Source: Gammaproteobacteria bacterium
Lineage (GTDB): Bacteria > Pseudomonadota > Gammaproteobacteria > JAUIAT01
NCBI GenBank assembly: GCA_030425295.1
Contig: JAUIAT010000003.1
Coordinates: forward strand, 1-64,000
DNA length: 64,000 nucleotides
Direction: 5' to 3'
Below are positions 8,287 to 17,588 of this stretch, one piece after another. Positions within the stretch are counted from its first letter, which is position 1. Each line of letters opens with the position of its first letter. Both the position numbers and the translations under genes were made by a program. The notes below the pieces were generated by a model. The model had not been told where the DNA came from. It worked only from the letters and a program-made list of their open reading frames with translations, and searched no databases.

Positions 8287-10613
8287 GACACCCCCCTATT
8301 GTTAGTCTGCATAAAAGTCAGATTGCCTCGATGATACTTGTTTGCAGCCCATTTAAGCCCAAAAATTACAGCAAAGAATGACCAAACAATACTAGTAATC
8401 CAGATACTAGAATAAGCAGGGTGTAACTCCCAGGTCGCTACCTGATAATAAACAACTGCTACCCCATAACCCAATCCTGTTGTCCAAGCTAATGAGAAAA
8501 TGGCCCAACCTTTATTAAGTTCGCGAACCATTGCCGCAAGAGTAGTAATGCAAGGGAAATACAACAAAATAAATAACAAATAAGCAAAGGCTGCGGCATT
8601 AGAACTAAATCTTTCAGCCATAATCCCAAAAGCACTTGCACTCATCTCATGAGCTGGGGCACTCGCTGATACCGGGTTAACTAAAGTATTGCCTAAAGCT
8701 AGCAAATTATCAGGTATAGAGTGTAATGCTTCACTTACTTCTTCACCAATTGATACATTATTAGAAGACTCCAAAGTATTAGATTGCTGGCGATATAAAG
8801 TATCAAGAGTTGCAACTACAACCTCCTTTGCCATAGTACCAGTAACAAGACCAACCGTTGCTGGCCAATTATCATCTTCAATTCCTAAGGGATGAAAAAT
8901 TGGAGTCATAATCTGGCCAGCACGTGCCAATAAAGAATCTTTCGAAGTACCAGCAAAATTAACTTCACCAGTAACAGATATTGAATTAAGAGCACCAATT
9001 AAAAGGCAAACAGGAATAATTATTTTACCTGCACGCTTGATAAAACTTTGTAATCGGTGCCATGTGCTATTCCAAAGATGACGAAAAGTTGGCACATGAT
9101 ATGGTGGCATTTCCATCACAAGAGTAGAGCTATCACCCTGCAAAAGAGTTTTTCTAAGGATAAACCCTGTAAGAATTGCCATTAAAACACCAATCAAATA
9201 AAGACTAAACACCACATTGGCTGCATTTTCACCAAAAAATGCGGCAGTGAATACAGCGTATATAGCAAGTCTTGCTCCACAAGACATAAATGGCGTCATT
9301 AATATTGTTAGTATCCTATCTCTTTTATTTTGCAAAGTTCTAGCCGCCATAACTGCCGGCACATTACACCCAAAACCAACAATCATAGGCACAAATGCCT
9401 TACCTGGCAAACCGAGTTTTTGCATTAACCGATCAACAACAAATGCCGCTCTTGACATATACCCAGAAGATTCCAACAACCCCAAAAACAAAAACATACA
9501 AGCAATAACTGGAATAAAAGTTACTACTGTATTCAACCCCATACCGATACCAGAACTTATCATCGCGATCATCCAGTCTGGTAGCCAGCCGGAAAGCACA
9601 AGAACAGGAGTCTGTACGAATAAAATATTACCACCAATATCAAAGAAATCCTGAAATACACCACCAAAATTAATGGCAAAGAAAAACATAACGTACATCA
9701 CAAATAAAAATATAGGGATCCCCAAAAAGCGGTTTAATACAACTTTATCTATTTTTTCTGTGACGGCATAAGTTTTTTGTTTGGATTTTGCAACAAAAGC
9801 ATTCATCCATTGAGATATTTGGGCATAACGAGCATCAGCTATATCTATATCTGGGTCTTCAGTAAAAGGATCAATATTAGATTTACGCCATGAAACAAAA
9901 TCTAGTTTTTGCTGATAAGGAAGCTGATTAGAAGCATTTTGACCTTCTTCAAGCATTTTGATGAGACTGAATCCCGCGGTCAAGCCGCAGGATGACGCAG
10001 AACCAGAACTACTACCAACTGTCATCCCGCGGCTTGACCGCGAAATCCAGTTATTAATAGCTTTCTGCAGGTAGTCAGGCAGATGATCCTTGTAAGGCCG
10101 CCTTTTTTCATCAGCAACAACAGAATCAATCTCAGCTTTTAGATCAGCCAATCCTTTACTTTTGGTAGCAGTCATACAAACAACTGGGCAACCCAAAGCT
10201 TTACCAATTTGCGTACAGTCAATTGTCATGCCCTGCTTTTTAGCAATATCATTCATATTAAGAGCAACAACAAGCGGCAAACCCATCTCAAGCAATTGCA
10301 TGGTCAGATACAAATGACGCTCGATATTAGCTGCATCAACAACGTTAATTACAACATCTGGAGATTCCTCAGAAAGATATCTAAGAGAAATACTCTCATC
10401 TAGTCCACCATCTTCTGCGCCAGCTAAATGATATACACCAGGAAGGTCAATTAATTCAATATCATGCTTTTTGGTTTTGAAGAACCCACACTTTCTATCA
10501 ACCGTAACACCTGGCCAATTCCCAACTTTTTGCTTACTACCGGTTAATTCATTAAAAATGGTAGTTTTACCAGCATTAGGGTTACCAATAATTGCTACCG
10601 TTAGACTCTTCAT
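8283..10613 (-). CDS. feoB: Ferrous iron transporter FeoB, with in-frame palindromic insert
   Basis: 776 residues, the inner-membrane Fe(II) permease. The N-terminal G domain shows G1 GNPNAGKT, the Thr-containing G2 region WPGVTVDRK, G3 DLPGVY and G4 NMND. The membrane half contains two Gate-type repeats with conserved PMIVGFGCNVPAVMA and FPCITTLAAMVREL. Residues about 189-215 (nucleotides 9969-10049) are encoded by a repeat palindrome also found between genes elsewhere in this window. It lies in the linker between the G domain and the membrane domain and keeps the frame, adding a Ser/Gly-rich stretch. feoA ends directly before its ATG (TAAATG) and feoC overlaps its stop, so feoA-feoB-feoC form one operon, with a Fur box upstream of feoA. 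Confidence 0.97.
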   Translation of the reverse strand: MKSLTVAIIGNPNAGKTTIFNELTGSKQKVGNWPGVTVDRKCGFFKTKKHDIELIDLPGVYHLAGAEDGGLDESISLRYLSEESPDVVINVVDAANIERHLYLTMQLLEMGLPLVVALNMNDIAKKQGMTIDCTQIGKALGCPVVCMTATKSKGLADLKAEIDSVVADEKRRPYKDHLPDYLQKAINNWISRSSRGMTVGSSSGSASSCGLTAGFSLIKMLEEGQNASNQLPYQQKLDFVSWRKSNIDPFTEDPDIDIADARYAQISQWMNAFVAKSKQKTYAVTEKIDKVVLNRFLGIPIFLFVMYVMFFFAINFGGVFQDFFDIGGNILFVQTPVLVLSGWLPDWMIAMISSGIGMGLNTVVTFIPVIACMFLFLGLLESSGYMSRAAFVVDRLMQKLGLPGKAFVPMIVGFGCNVPAVMAARTLQNKRDRILTILMTPFMSCGARLAIYAVFTAAFFGENAANVVFSLYLIGVLMAILTGFILRKTLLQGDSSTLVMEMPPYHVPTFRHLWNSTWHRLQSFIKRAGKIIIPVCLLIGALNSISVTGEVNFAGTSKDSLLARAGQIMTPIFHPLGIEDDNWPATVGLVTGTMAKEVVVATLDTLYRQQSNTLESSNNVSIGEEVSEALHSIPDNLLALGNTLVNPVSASAPAHEMSASAFGIMAERFSSNAAAFAYLLFILLYFPCITTLAAMVRELNKGWAIFSLAWTTGLGYGVAVVYYQVATWELHPAYSSIWITSIVWSFFAVIFGLKWAANKYHRGNLTFMQTNNRGVS
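9969..10049. repeat. Palindromic repeat element inserted in frame in feoB
   Basis: Two head-to-head palindromes, atcccgcggtcaagccgc at 9971 and tcccgcggcttgaccgcg at 10024, are separated by a spacer of about 24 bases. The same two-palindrome unit lies between genes at 27200-27277. The length of 81 bases equals 27 codons, and the element is read as part of FeoB. Confidence 0.88.
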
Positions 10614-10847
10614 TTATATACGCTCCAAAACTAACTGCTCAGCCTCAGTTTTGCGCAAACTTAGCTTATAATTTCGAACAGAAAGTATCACGGGATCACC
10701 AAGAGGAGCAACATTAGAAAGCTCAAATTCTATACCTGGGGTTAACCCCATAGCCAAAAGTTTACGGCGATAACTACCCAAGCCTTGCTTATCAAAGCCA
10801 ATAACGCGCGCCCTATCACCAATTTTAAGCTTACTAATTTTATTCAT
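10614..10847 (-). CDS. feoA: FeoA, SH3-like accessory protein of FeoB
   Basis: 77 residues from the ATG at 10847; an upstream TTG at 10865 would add six residues but is less likely, since MNKISKLKIGDRARVIG is the natural FeoA N-terminus. FeoA is a small cytoplasmic SH3-fold protein that binds FeoB and is needed for Fe(II) uptake. The family pattern is visible: GDRARVIGFD, YRRKLLAMGLTPGIEFEL, APLGDPVILSVRNYKLSLRKTEAEQL. It is the first gene of feoABC and abuts feoB with no spacer. A near-perfect Fur box lies 41 bases upstream, so the operon should be repressed under iron-replete conditions. Confidence 0.94.
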   Translation of the reverse strand: MNKISKLKIGDRARVIGFDKQGLGSYRRKLLAMGLTPGIEFELSNVAPLGDPVILSVRNYKLSLRKTEAEQLVLERI

Positions 10848-10887
10848 TGTCCCATTCTCGCACAAACAGAAAATTTGTCAACGCAAA

Positions 10888-10902
10888 TGAGAATCATTAT
10901 CA
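10888..10902. promoter_or_regulatory. Fur box upstream of feoA
   Basis: TGAGAATCATTATCA matches the 7-1-7 Fur inverted repeat TGATAATNATTATCA at 14 of 15 positions. It lies in the short gap between feoA and the next leftward gene. A TTGACA-like -35 on the minus strand lies at 10876-10881; the matching -10 is weak. Confidence 0.85.
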
Positions 10903-10903
10903 T

Positions 10904-12064
10904 TTAACCAAGTCGATATCTCTGATCATTGCGCTGAAAAGCCAATAAATCAATATCTAGATACTTAGTTAAAGCCATCACTTTAAACAACTCCCCCATT
11001 TCAGTGGGAAGAGTTAACATTTTTATCGCTTGGTTTGCCTCAAAAACCTCTATTTCATCATTGAATTCACTTAAAAACTCAAGCAAACCACAGTTCAATA
11101 AAAAATCCGCCTGCGTTGAAAACCCTGCGACATGAAAGGCAACCTCGACTGCAGCTTCAGCAACCGCTGTAAAATCAACATGGGCCGTTATATCTTGCAC
11201 CCCAGGATAAATTAACGCATCAGCATGAGCTATATGATCAATATGACACATAATTGTGCCCTCACCGCGCTGCGGATGATAGTACTCATGCCTTGGGTAA
11301 CCATAATCAATTAAAATAGCCACGCCCCTATCTAATGAGTCATGCATCGATTGCAACCAAGGTTGGATATCAGTATTTACTTCAGATATATAGGGTGAAG
11401 GTAGATTACCAAATTTAGTTACAGACTCTATAAGTTTCGCAGTTGATGCTTCACCAGATGCCAGGGTTAACTTATTATCTTTAAACTCAACGTAATATTC
11501 AGATATTTTTTGGTCTTCATAACGAAACAGATGAACTGGCATTGCATCCAATACTTCATTAGCGAGGACAACTCCTGATATAGGAGATTCAGGCCAAGAT
11601 GAAAGCCAAGAAACTTTTTCTAACAAACTAGCCGCTTTATCTTTAATGGTTTGTTGCTGTCGCTGTTTAAGCTCAGAACTTAATTCCAATATGTAGTAAT
11701 TATCTGGCAAGGAATTTTTTGCATCCAACTCAAGTAAAATATCCGCAGCCATAGTACCTTGTCCGGCACCAATTTCAAGGATATCCCCACCATTTAACTC
11801 ATTTATAACTTGAGAGCACTGATTAGCTAAACTACGAGAGAATAATGGTGACACTTCCGGAGCCGTTATAAAATCTCCATCTTTACCAAATTTGGGCAAT
11901 CCTGAACGATAGTAACCAAGACTGGGCGCATACAAAGCTTCTTGCATATATCTTTTGAAAGTTATAGGTCCTTCACTAGAAATAATTTTACACAAATATT
12001 TTAGCATTTTTGCTGAGTGCTCTGATCGCAATGGACCAAGCTTTGGTAGGATATTATTTGACAA
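10904..12064 (-). CDS. SAM-dependent methyltransferase, MidA/NDUFAF7 family
   Basis: 386 residues, belonging to the COG1565 (DUF185) family, whose mitochondrial member NDUFAF7/MidA methylates an arginine of a complex I subunit. The SAM-binding site is visible as GDILEIGAGQGTMAADILLEL near residue 90, preceded by the family N-terminus FKRYMQEALYAPSLGYYRSG. A later IDYGYPRHEYYHPQRGEGT stretch is a family hallmark. The start is probably the TTG at 12064; the next ATG would remove conserved N-terminal sequence. It follows the hydrolase-OsmC gene by 15 bases on the same strand, so the two are probably co-transcribed. The bacterial substrate is unknown. Confidence 0.9.
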   Translation of the reverse strand: MSNNILPKLGPLRSEHSAKMLKYLCKIISSEGPITFKRYMQEALYAPSLGYYRSGLPKFGKDGDFITAPEVSPLFSRSLANQCSQVINELNGGDILEIGAGQGTMAADILLELDAKNSLPDNYYILELSSELKQRQQQTIKDKAASLLEKVSWLSSWPESPISGVVLANEVLDAMPVHLFRYEDQKISEYYVEFKDNKLTLASGEASTAKLIESVTKFGNLPSPYISEVNTDIQPWLQSMHDSLDRGVAILIDYGYPRHEYYHPQRGEGTIMCHIDHIAHADALIYPGVQDITAHVDFTAVAEAAVEVAFHVAGFSTQADFLLNCGLLEFLSEFNDEIEVFEANQAIKMLTLPTEMGELFKVMALTKYLDIDLLAFQRNDQRYRLG

Positions 12065-12079
12065 CTTCGTAGCCTTTTT

Positions 12080-13303
12080 TTATCGCCCCTCAGCTAAGAC
12101 AGTCTTTATACTATTTTCAGAAGCCAAAGTCCTATGCACAGGGCACTTGTTCGCAATCTCTAACAATTTCTGTCGCTCATCTTCACTCAAATCTCCTGTT
12201 AATTCAAGCACAATCTCTATTTCATCAAGCTTGCCAGACTTTTCTTCACAGTTAATACAATCATCGGCGTGTATTTTTTGATGAGATAAAGTTACAGAAA
12301 CAGATTCAAGAGCAATACCTTTACGCTGAGCGTACATTTGCACTGTCATTGCCGTACAACTTCCAAGAGCACTTAATAAATAACCATAAGGAGAAGGCCC
12401 TCTATCTTTACCACCGTACAAAACCGGCTCATCAGCAATCATCTGATGGTGACCAGCAAATATTCGCTGAGCAAATTTACTAGCAGATGATGATTTCACA
12501 ATTACTGTGCCCTCTGGCAAATCTGAAATCATTGTATTTGCAGATTCTAGATCCAAATAACGTGAAGCCCAAGCAGCCAAAACTCTCGCTACATATCTAG
12601 CATCATCACGACTTGACAGCATATGATCAGCATCTTTTAAAGAAACAAAGCTCTTAGGATGTTTAGCAGCCTCATAAATCTCACGAGCATTTTCAATTCC
12701 GACAATTTGGTCATTTGGTGAATGGAAAATTAATAATGGCTTATGTAGCTCACTAACAGCCTGCTTTAAATTATACTTAGTAACATCATGAAGAAATTGG
12801 GGGCCAATATTAAATGATTTTCCCATCATTGAAATCTCAACCTCACCATTTGGGCCAACTTCGCCCTGGCGTGCAAATAAATTTTTTATATGCTCAGGCT
12901 CACTAGGAGCCCCAATTGTAGCAAGCGCTTTAATACTAGGTATTTTTCCTGATGCAGCAAGAACTGCCGCCCCACCCAAACTATGTCCTACTAATAACAC
13001 AGGAGGCTTATCATATTCAGATAAAAAATTACTAGCCGCCATCAAATCATCGACATTTGATGAAAAGGTGGTGTCACCGAATTCACCACCACTACAACCA
13101 AGCCCCGTAAAATCAAAGCGCAAAACAGCTAACCCATAGTTAGTAAGCTCTTTAGCAATCCTAACCTCAGACATCACATCTTTAGAACAAGCAAAACAAT
13201 GGGCAAATATTGCATATGCAACTGGGTCAGCATCTGGTAACTCAAGTCGCGCATCTAATTCAAAACCAAGAGATCCTTTAAACTTCACGGGTTTGCTGAT
13301 CAT
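12080..13303 (-). CDS. Alpha/beta hydrolase fused to OsmC-family domain
   Basis: 407 residues with two domains. Residues 1-250 are an alpha/beta hydrolase with the nucleophile elbow GHSLGGAAV (Ser108), an acid region HSPNDQIVGIENA and a late His in KDADHMLSS. Residues about 270-407 form an OsmC/Ohr-type domain with the two redox cysteines, Cys316 in LGSCTAMTV and Cys387 in CPVHRTL. OsmC proteins are thiol peroxidases acting on organic hydroperoxides. This two-domain architecture is a known bacterial family; the hydrolase substrate is not established, but release of peroxidised acyl groups for reduction by the second domain is a reasonable inference. The ATG start is clear. It is first in a leftward pair with the MidA-type gene. 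Confidence 0.92.
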   Translation of the reverse strand: MISKPVKFKGSLGFELDARLELPDADPVAYAIFAHCFACSKDVMSEVRIAKELTNYGLAVLRFDFTGLGCSGGEFGDTTFSSNVDDLMAASNFLSEYDKPPVLLVGHSLGGAAVLAASGKIPSIKALATIGAPSEPEHIKNLFARQGEVGPNGEVEISMMGKSFNIGPQFLHDVTKYNLKQAVSELHKPLLIFHSPNDQIVGIENAREIYEAAKHPKSFVSLKDADHMLSSRDDARYVARVLAAWASRYLDLESANTMISDLPEGTVIVKSSSASKFAQRIFAGHHQMIADEPVLYGGKDRGPSPYGYLLSALGSCTAMTVQMYAQRKGIALESVSVTLSHQKIHADDCINCEEKSGKLDEIEIVLELTGDLSEDERQKLLEIANKCPVHRTLASENSIKTVLAEGR

Positions 13304-13543
13304 AAATCACATCCTGCACATAAACGCTTAAGTTAATTATATGACATATCCACACAAAAATATTGTTTTCATTTTAAACACAGTTAGTTAAAATTATGCA
13401 ACAGACCCTAAAGAAAGCAATTAGGTGTGACGATATAACAGACAGACTCAAAATAAAAATATAGAGCAAAAATTGCTCCCACAATAAATTACTGTTATGT
13501 TTGAATGCACAATAGATGGAAAATCACGTAAGAGGAATAAACG
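13304..13543. other. Divergent intergenic region
   Basis: 240 bases between the divergent hydrolase-OsmC and GHKL genes. It must hold promoters for both, but no clear pair of hexamers was chosen. A short caacagaccctaa string near 13399 resembles one end of the 156-bp repeat family and is too short to count. Confidence 0.4.
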
Positions 13544-14593
13544 ATGACGGCACCTTTAACTTACCACATCCCTTATACTAAACGTGAGCTACATAACCTA
13601 TCGCAAAAAATTGAAGACGACATTTTAGAGACATTAAAACTACCACCAAACAAGCCATGCCAAATACCAGCAGCAACCTGGATATTCCTTGAAAACCTCC
13701 ACGAAATACTCAAAAATTCTTTTGATGCCAGAAATAAAAATATTACAGCAAATATAATACAAATATTTATATCGGATGATTTAACTAGTATTACTTATTT
13801 CGATAATGGAACAGGCTTTAATTTAAGCGCCTTCTTTGACGCCAAAACTGCTAAACTATTAATAAACCAAGCGCTTACGAGGCAAAAGACTTTCTTTGCA
13901 AATAATAGCTTAAATCACCAGCTACTCTCAGCACGCACAACAGATAATACGAAATGGTGGGAAGACGCTGAATTTTTATTAAGAAAATTAGCTGAAACAC
14001 ATGATGAAGCCATTGATTTCATAACAAACCTAGAAAGGAAAAAACCTATTTGGGCAAAATTCACCAATGGGGCAGAAATAGACTTTGCTGAATTAATAGT
14101 CAACGACAGAAACTTCTCTTCGCAAAAGAAAAACTCTCAAACAGAGCAACTTGGTGGTAGCGGTTTAGGAATGAAATACCTATCAAACGTGACCAAAGTA
14201 TTTGGTGGACCACTATTAATTGGCACTGGTGCAAAATACAAAGGGCCTAAGCCCGTTTTCAATAATACAAAATACAGCCCCTCTATTTCTATTACAATAC
14301 AAACCTCAAACAAACCAGTGCATAGAGATGAAGTTAAAAATGCTCAGCACGATATACTTATCGAAAGAGGAAGGCTAAACAATAAAATAACTGCCTCACC
14401 GAGAACTAACGAAGAGGATATTAGAAACATACTTGGCGACATAGGCAACAAAATTAAATTTTTCCGCAGCCAAAGTCAGTCAAACATTCCGATCCCACAA
14501 ATAGACGACAATAACTTGACAAGCCGCAAAAGGTCTAGCTCGCTACCACCACAACCCTCACCTAGTTTAGGATTTGGTCAAGACTGGGAGTAA
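13544..14593 (+). CDS. Orphan GHKL-type ATPase domain protein
   Basis: 349 residues with the signature boxes of GHKL ATPases (histidine kinase, Hsp90, MutL, gyrase B): N-box [13 protein letters not shown] with Glu54 and Asn58, G1 box YFDNGTGF at about 85-92, and G2 box [11 protein letters not shown] at 203-213. About 110 residues of helical sequence separate G1 from G2, much longer than a normal ATP lid. There is no dimerisation helix with phospho-accepting His, no receiver, sensor or membrane segment, so it is not a standard histidine kinase. The C-terminal 40 residues are disordered-looking, with [16 protein letters not shown] good AGAGGA ribosome site precedes the ATG. The gene overlaps the end of convergent uvrA by 27 bases. 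Its function is unknown; an effector or an anti-sigma-like kinase are both possible. Confidence 0.75.
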   Translation: MTAPLTYHIPYTKRELHNLSQKIEDDILETLKLPPNKPCQIPAATWIFLENLHEILKNSFDARNKNITANIIQIFISDDLTSITYFDNGTGFNLSAFFDAKTAKLLINQALTRQKTFFANNSLNHQLLSARTTDNTKWWEDAEFLLRKLAETHDEAIDFITNLERKKPIWAKFTNGAEIDFAELIVNDRNFSSQKKNSQTEQLGGSGLGMKYLSNVTKVFGGPLLIGTGAKYKGPKPVFNNTKYSPSISITIQTSNKPVHRDEVKNAQHDILIERGRLNNKITASPRTNEEDIRNILGDIGNKIKFFRSQSQSNIPIPQIDDNNLTSRKRSSSLPPQPSPSLGFGQDWE

Positions 14594-17398
14594 ATATCTT
14601 CCTGTGTAAGATTTTTTGTTTTTAGAAACTGTTTCTGGCGTACCTTCAGCAACAACCTGACCACCACCATCACCGCCCTCTGGCCCCATATCAATTAGCC
14701 AGTCTGCAGTTTTTATGACATCAAGGTTATGCTCAATAACAATTAAGGTATTACCTTGATCTCGAAGGCGATGTAGAACCTCTAGTAGCTGCTTAACATC
14801 ATTAAAATGCAAACCAGTTGTTGGCTCATCAAGAATATACATAGTTTGCCCAGTTCCTCGGCGCGATAACTCACGAGATAACTTAACACGTTGAGCCTCA
14901 CCTCCAGATAAAGTTGGTGCCGCCTGCCCTAAACACAAGTAAGATAAACCAACGTCAATTAGAGTCTGTAATTTTCTAGCGATAGTTGGCACAGGATCAA
15001 AAAACTCACGCGCCTCTTCAATTGTCATCTCAAGCACTTCGTGAATTGTTTTACCTTTATAAGTAATTTCTAAAGTTTCACGATTATAACGAGTACCCTG
15101 ACAAATCTCACAAGTTACATATACATCAGCCAAAAAGTGCATTTCTACTTTAATTACACCTTCACCTTGGCAAGACTCACAACGACCGCCTTTTACATTA
15201 AAACTAAAACGTCCAGCTTTATAGCCACGCGATCGAGCCTCGTTTGTAGCTGCAAACAATTCACGAATTGGTGTAAACAATCCTGTATAGGTTGCCGGAT
15301 TAGAGCGAGGGGTGCGCCCAATAGGACTCTGATCAATGGCAATAACTTTATCTATATACTCTAAACCATCTAGAGCATCATGTTCACCTGGGCGTTGTCG
15401 AGAAGTCTGCTGTATTAACTGAGTTGTAGCCGGGCACAAAGTGTCATTTATCAAACTTGATTTACCAGACCCAGAAACACCAGTGACACAAACAAGTAAT
15501 CCCAGTGGAATTTGCACATCAATATTTTTCAAGTTATTACAGCGTGCCCCTCTTAAAACTAGTTTATGCTTAGGATTAAAAGCAACGCGAGACTTAGGCA
15601 CATCAATTTTTTGTTTACCACTTAAATATTGACCAGTAATTGAATTTTTATCTTTTTTAATGTGATTAATATCACCTTGAGATACCAACTTTCCACCATG
15701 CACACCGGCCATAGGACCAATATCCAGTATATGATCAGCCGCTAGCATAGTATCTTCATCATGCTCAACGACAATCACTGAATTACCAAGATCACGAAGA
15801 TGTAATAACGTCTTGATTAATCTTTCATTATCACGTTGATGCAGACCAATTGTTGGCTCATCTAATACATACATTACACCAACCAAGCCTGAGCCAATTT
15901 GGCTCGCAAGGCGAATACGCTGTGCTTCACCACCTGACAAAGTATCGGCATTACGATTTAAACTCAAATAGTCCAAACCAACATCAATCAGGAAACTAAG
16001 CCTAGACTTCACCTCTTGAAAAATTTTATTAGCAATTTCAGCACGCTTACCAGATAAATCAAATTTATCAATTAATTCAAATAAATTTTTAATAGAATGA
16101 GAACAAAGTTCAGGCAAACTATGACCTTGAATTAGTACATTTCTTGCAGCACGATTAAGCCTAGCTCCTCCACAATCACTACATGCAACCTGAGTAATAA
16201 ACCTAGCAAGATCATCTTGCCTACTTGGAGAATCTGTATCACGATATCGTCGTTCCAAATGCTCAATAATTCCAAGAAATTTCCTCTCACGCTTAAGATA
16301 TTCGCCAGTAGCACCGACTTGCGGCATCTCAATTGGAAAATCAGTGCCATAAAAAATTGCAGCTTTCACTTCATCAGGAAGTTTTTTATAAGGAATATCA
16401 ACATCTACACCAAAGTGTTTGCAAACCGCTCTTATTAAACTGAAATAATAACCATGTTTTTTGTCCCAACCACGAATAGCTCCATCAGCAATGCTTTGAT
16501 TTTCATCTTGTAGAATTTTTTCAGCGTCAAAAATTTGACGAGAACCCAGACCATCACAAGTAGGGCAAGCTCCAGTTGGATTATTAAAAGAAAATAATTT
16601 AGGTTGCAATTCCCCAAGGCTATAACCACATTCAGGACAAGAAAAATTCGCTGAAAGTAATCTCTCTACACCTTCTTCTTGGTATGGTGCAATAATAGCT
16701 AATCCATTAGCTATGCGAATTGAAGTCTCAAAAGACTCGGCTAAGCGCTGCTTGATTTCAGGGCGTACTTTAAAGCGATCAACCACAACCTCAATATCAT
16801 GCTTTTTATTAATATCAAGTTCAGGAATTTCATCGAGCTCAAACATGTCGCCATCGATACGAACACGAATAAAACCCTGACTACGAAGCTTTTCTAAGAG
16901 ACTTGAATACTCCCCCTTTCGATTTTGCACGATTGGAGCCAAAAGCATTAGCTTAGCGCCCTCAGGGTAAGATAATACCTGATCTACCATCTGACTTATA
17001 GTTTGAGCCTCAAGCACAATGCTGTGATCAGGGCAACGAGGCCTACCAACACGTGCATACAAAAGGCGCAAATAATCATAAATCTCAGTAACTGTACCAA
17101 CTGTTGAGCGAGGGTTGTGTGAAGTTGCCTTCTGGTCAATTGAAATCGCAGGAGACAACCCTTCAATGGAATCAACATCTGGCTTTTCCATCATCGACAA
17201 AAATTGGCGGGCATAAGATGACAATGACTCTACATAACGCCTCTGCCCTTCTGCATATAAAGTATCAAAGGTCAAAGATGACTTGCCCGAACCAGAAGGC
17301 CCTGTGACAACAACAAGTTTATCCCGCGGGATATCAACATCAATATTTTGTAAATTGTGAGTTCTGGCCCCACGAATAATAATTTTTTTAGACACCAA
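14567..17398 (-). CDS. uvrA: UvrA, DNA damage recognition subunit of excinuclease ABC
   Basis: 943 residues, the standard length. UvrA dimers scan DNA for bulky lesions and load UvrB in nucleotide excision repair. Visible: first Walker [10 protein letters not shown] near residue 33; the insertion domain; a first zinc module CPECGY...CPTCDGLG; the signature [16 protein letters not shown] with [13 protein letters not shown]; a second Walker [10 protein letters not shown] near 637; the essential second zinc module CESCQGEG...CEICQG; and a second signature [15 protein letters not shown] with [12 protein letters not shown]. It is complete and unremarkable apart from the 3' overlap with the GHKL gene. 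Confidence 0.98.
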   Translation of the reverse strand: MVSKKIIIRGARTHNLQNIDVDIPRDKLVVVTGPSGSGKSSLTFDTLYAEGQRRYVESLSSYARQFLSMMEKPDVDSIEGLSPAISIDQKATSHNPRSTVGTVTEIYDYLRLLYARVGRPRCPDHSIVLEAQTISQMVDQVLSYPEGAKLMLLAPIVQNRKGEYSSLLEKLRSQGFIRVRIDGDMFELDEIPELDINKKHDIEVVVDRFKVRPEIKQRLAESFETSIRIANGLAIIAPYQEEGVERLLSANFSCPECGYSLGELQPKLFSFNNPTGACPTCDGLGSRQIFDAEKILQDENQSIADGAIRGWDKKHGYYFSLIRAVCKHFGVDVDIPYKKLPDEVKAAIFYGTDFPIEMPQVGATGEYLKRERKFLGIIEHLERRYRDTDSPSRQDDLARFITQVACSDCGGARLNRAARNVLIQGHSLPELCSHSIKNLFELIDKFDLSGKRAEIANKIFQEVKSRLSFLIDVGLDYLSLNRNADTLSGGEAQRIRLASQIGSGLVGVMYVLDEPTIGLHQRDNERLIKTLLHLRDLGNSVIVVEHDEDTMLAADHILDIGPMAGVHGGKLVSQGDINHIKKDKNSITGQYLSGKQKIDVPKSRVAFNPKHKLVLRGARCNNLKNIDVQIPLGLLVCVTGVSGSGKSSLINDTLCPATTQLIQQTSRQRPGEHDALDGLEYIDKVIAIDQSPIGRTPRSNPATYTGLFTPIRELFAATNEARSRGYKAGRFSFNVKGGRCESCQGEGVIKVEMHFLADVYVTCEICQGTRYNRETLEITYKGKTIHEVLEMTIEEAREFFDPVPTIARKLQTLIDVGLSYLCLGQAAPTLSGGEAQRVKLSRELSRRGTGQTMYILDEPTTGLHFNDVKQLLEVLHRLRDQGNTLIVIEHNLDVIKTADWLIDMGPEGGDGGGQVVAEGTPETVSKNKKSYTGRYLLPVLTKS

Positions 17399-17487
17399 AT
17401 GACCTATAAAAACGCGACTTTAACGTCTGAATATATTGACAAATTATGCTACAAGCTGCAAGCTTAACTGACAATGCTAAACCATAG

Positions 17488-17539
17488 AGTCTATTGACAA
17501 TTGATATTTTCGCTTTGCAACACCAATTGTCAATAGACC
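17488..17539. repeat. Solo inverted repeat related to the 156-bp element
   Basis: Arms agtctattgacaattg and caattgtcaatagacc pair over 15 of 16 bases around a 20-base centre, atattttcgctttgcaacac. That centre is the reverse complement of the end of the 156-bp family seen at 28.7-30.3 kb. It looks like an internally deleted copy. Confidence 0.75.
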
Positions 17540-17588
17540 CCTTGGTTAAGGCCTACCAAAGGATAAATGTAAGAAAAAGGAATTAGTT

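Noticed and set aside
13396-13412. String caacagaccctaa, like one end of the 156-bp element
   Set aside because: Only about 13 bases match and no second end is present.
17488-17539. Terminator for uvrA or the 600-residue gene
   Set aside because: It lies upstream of both divergent genes, and its sequence belongs to the repeat family, so it is listed as a repeat.
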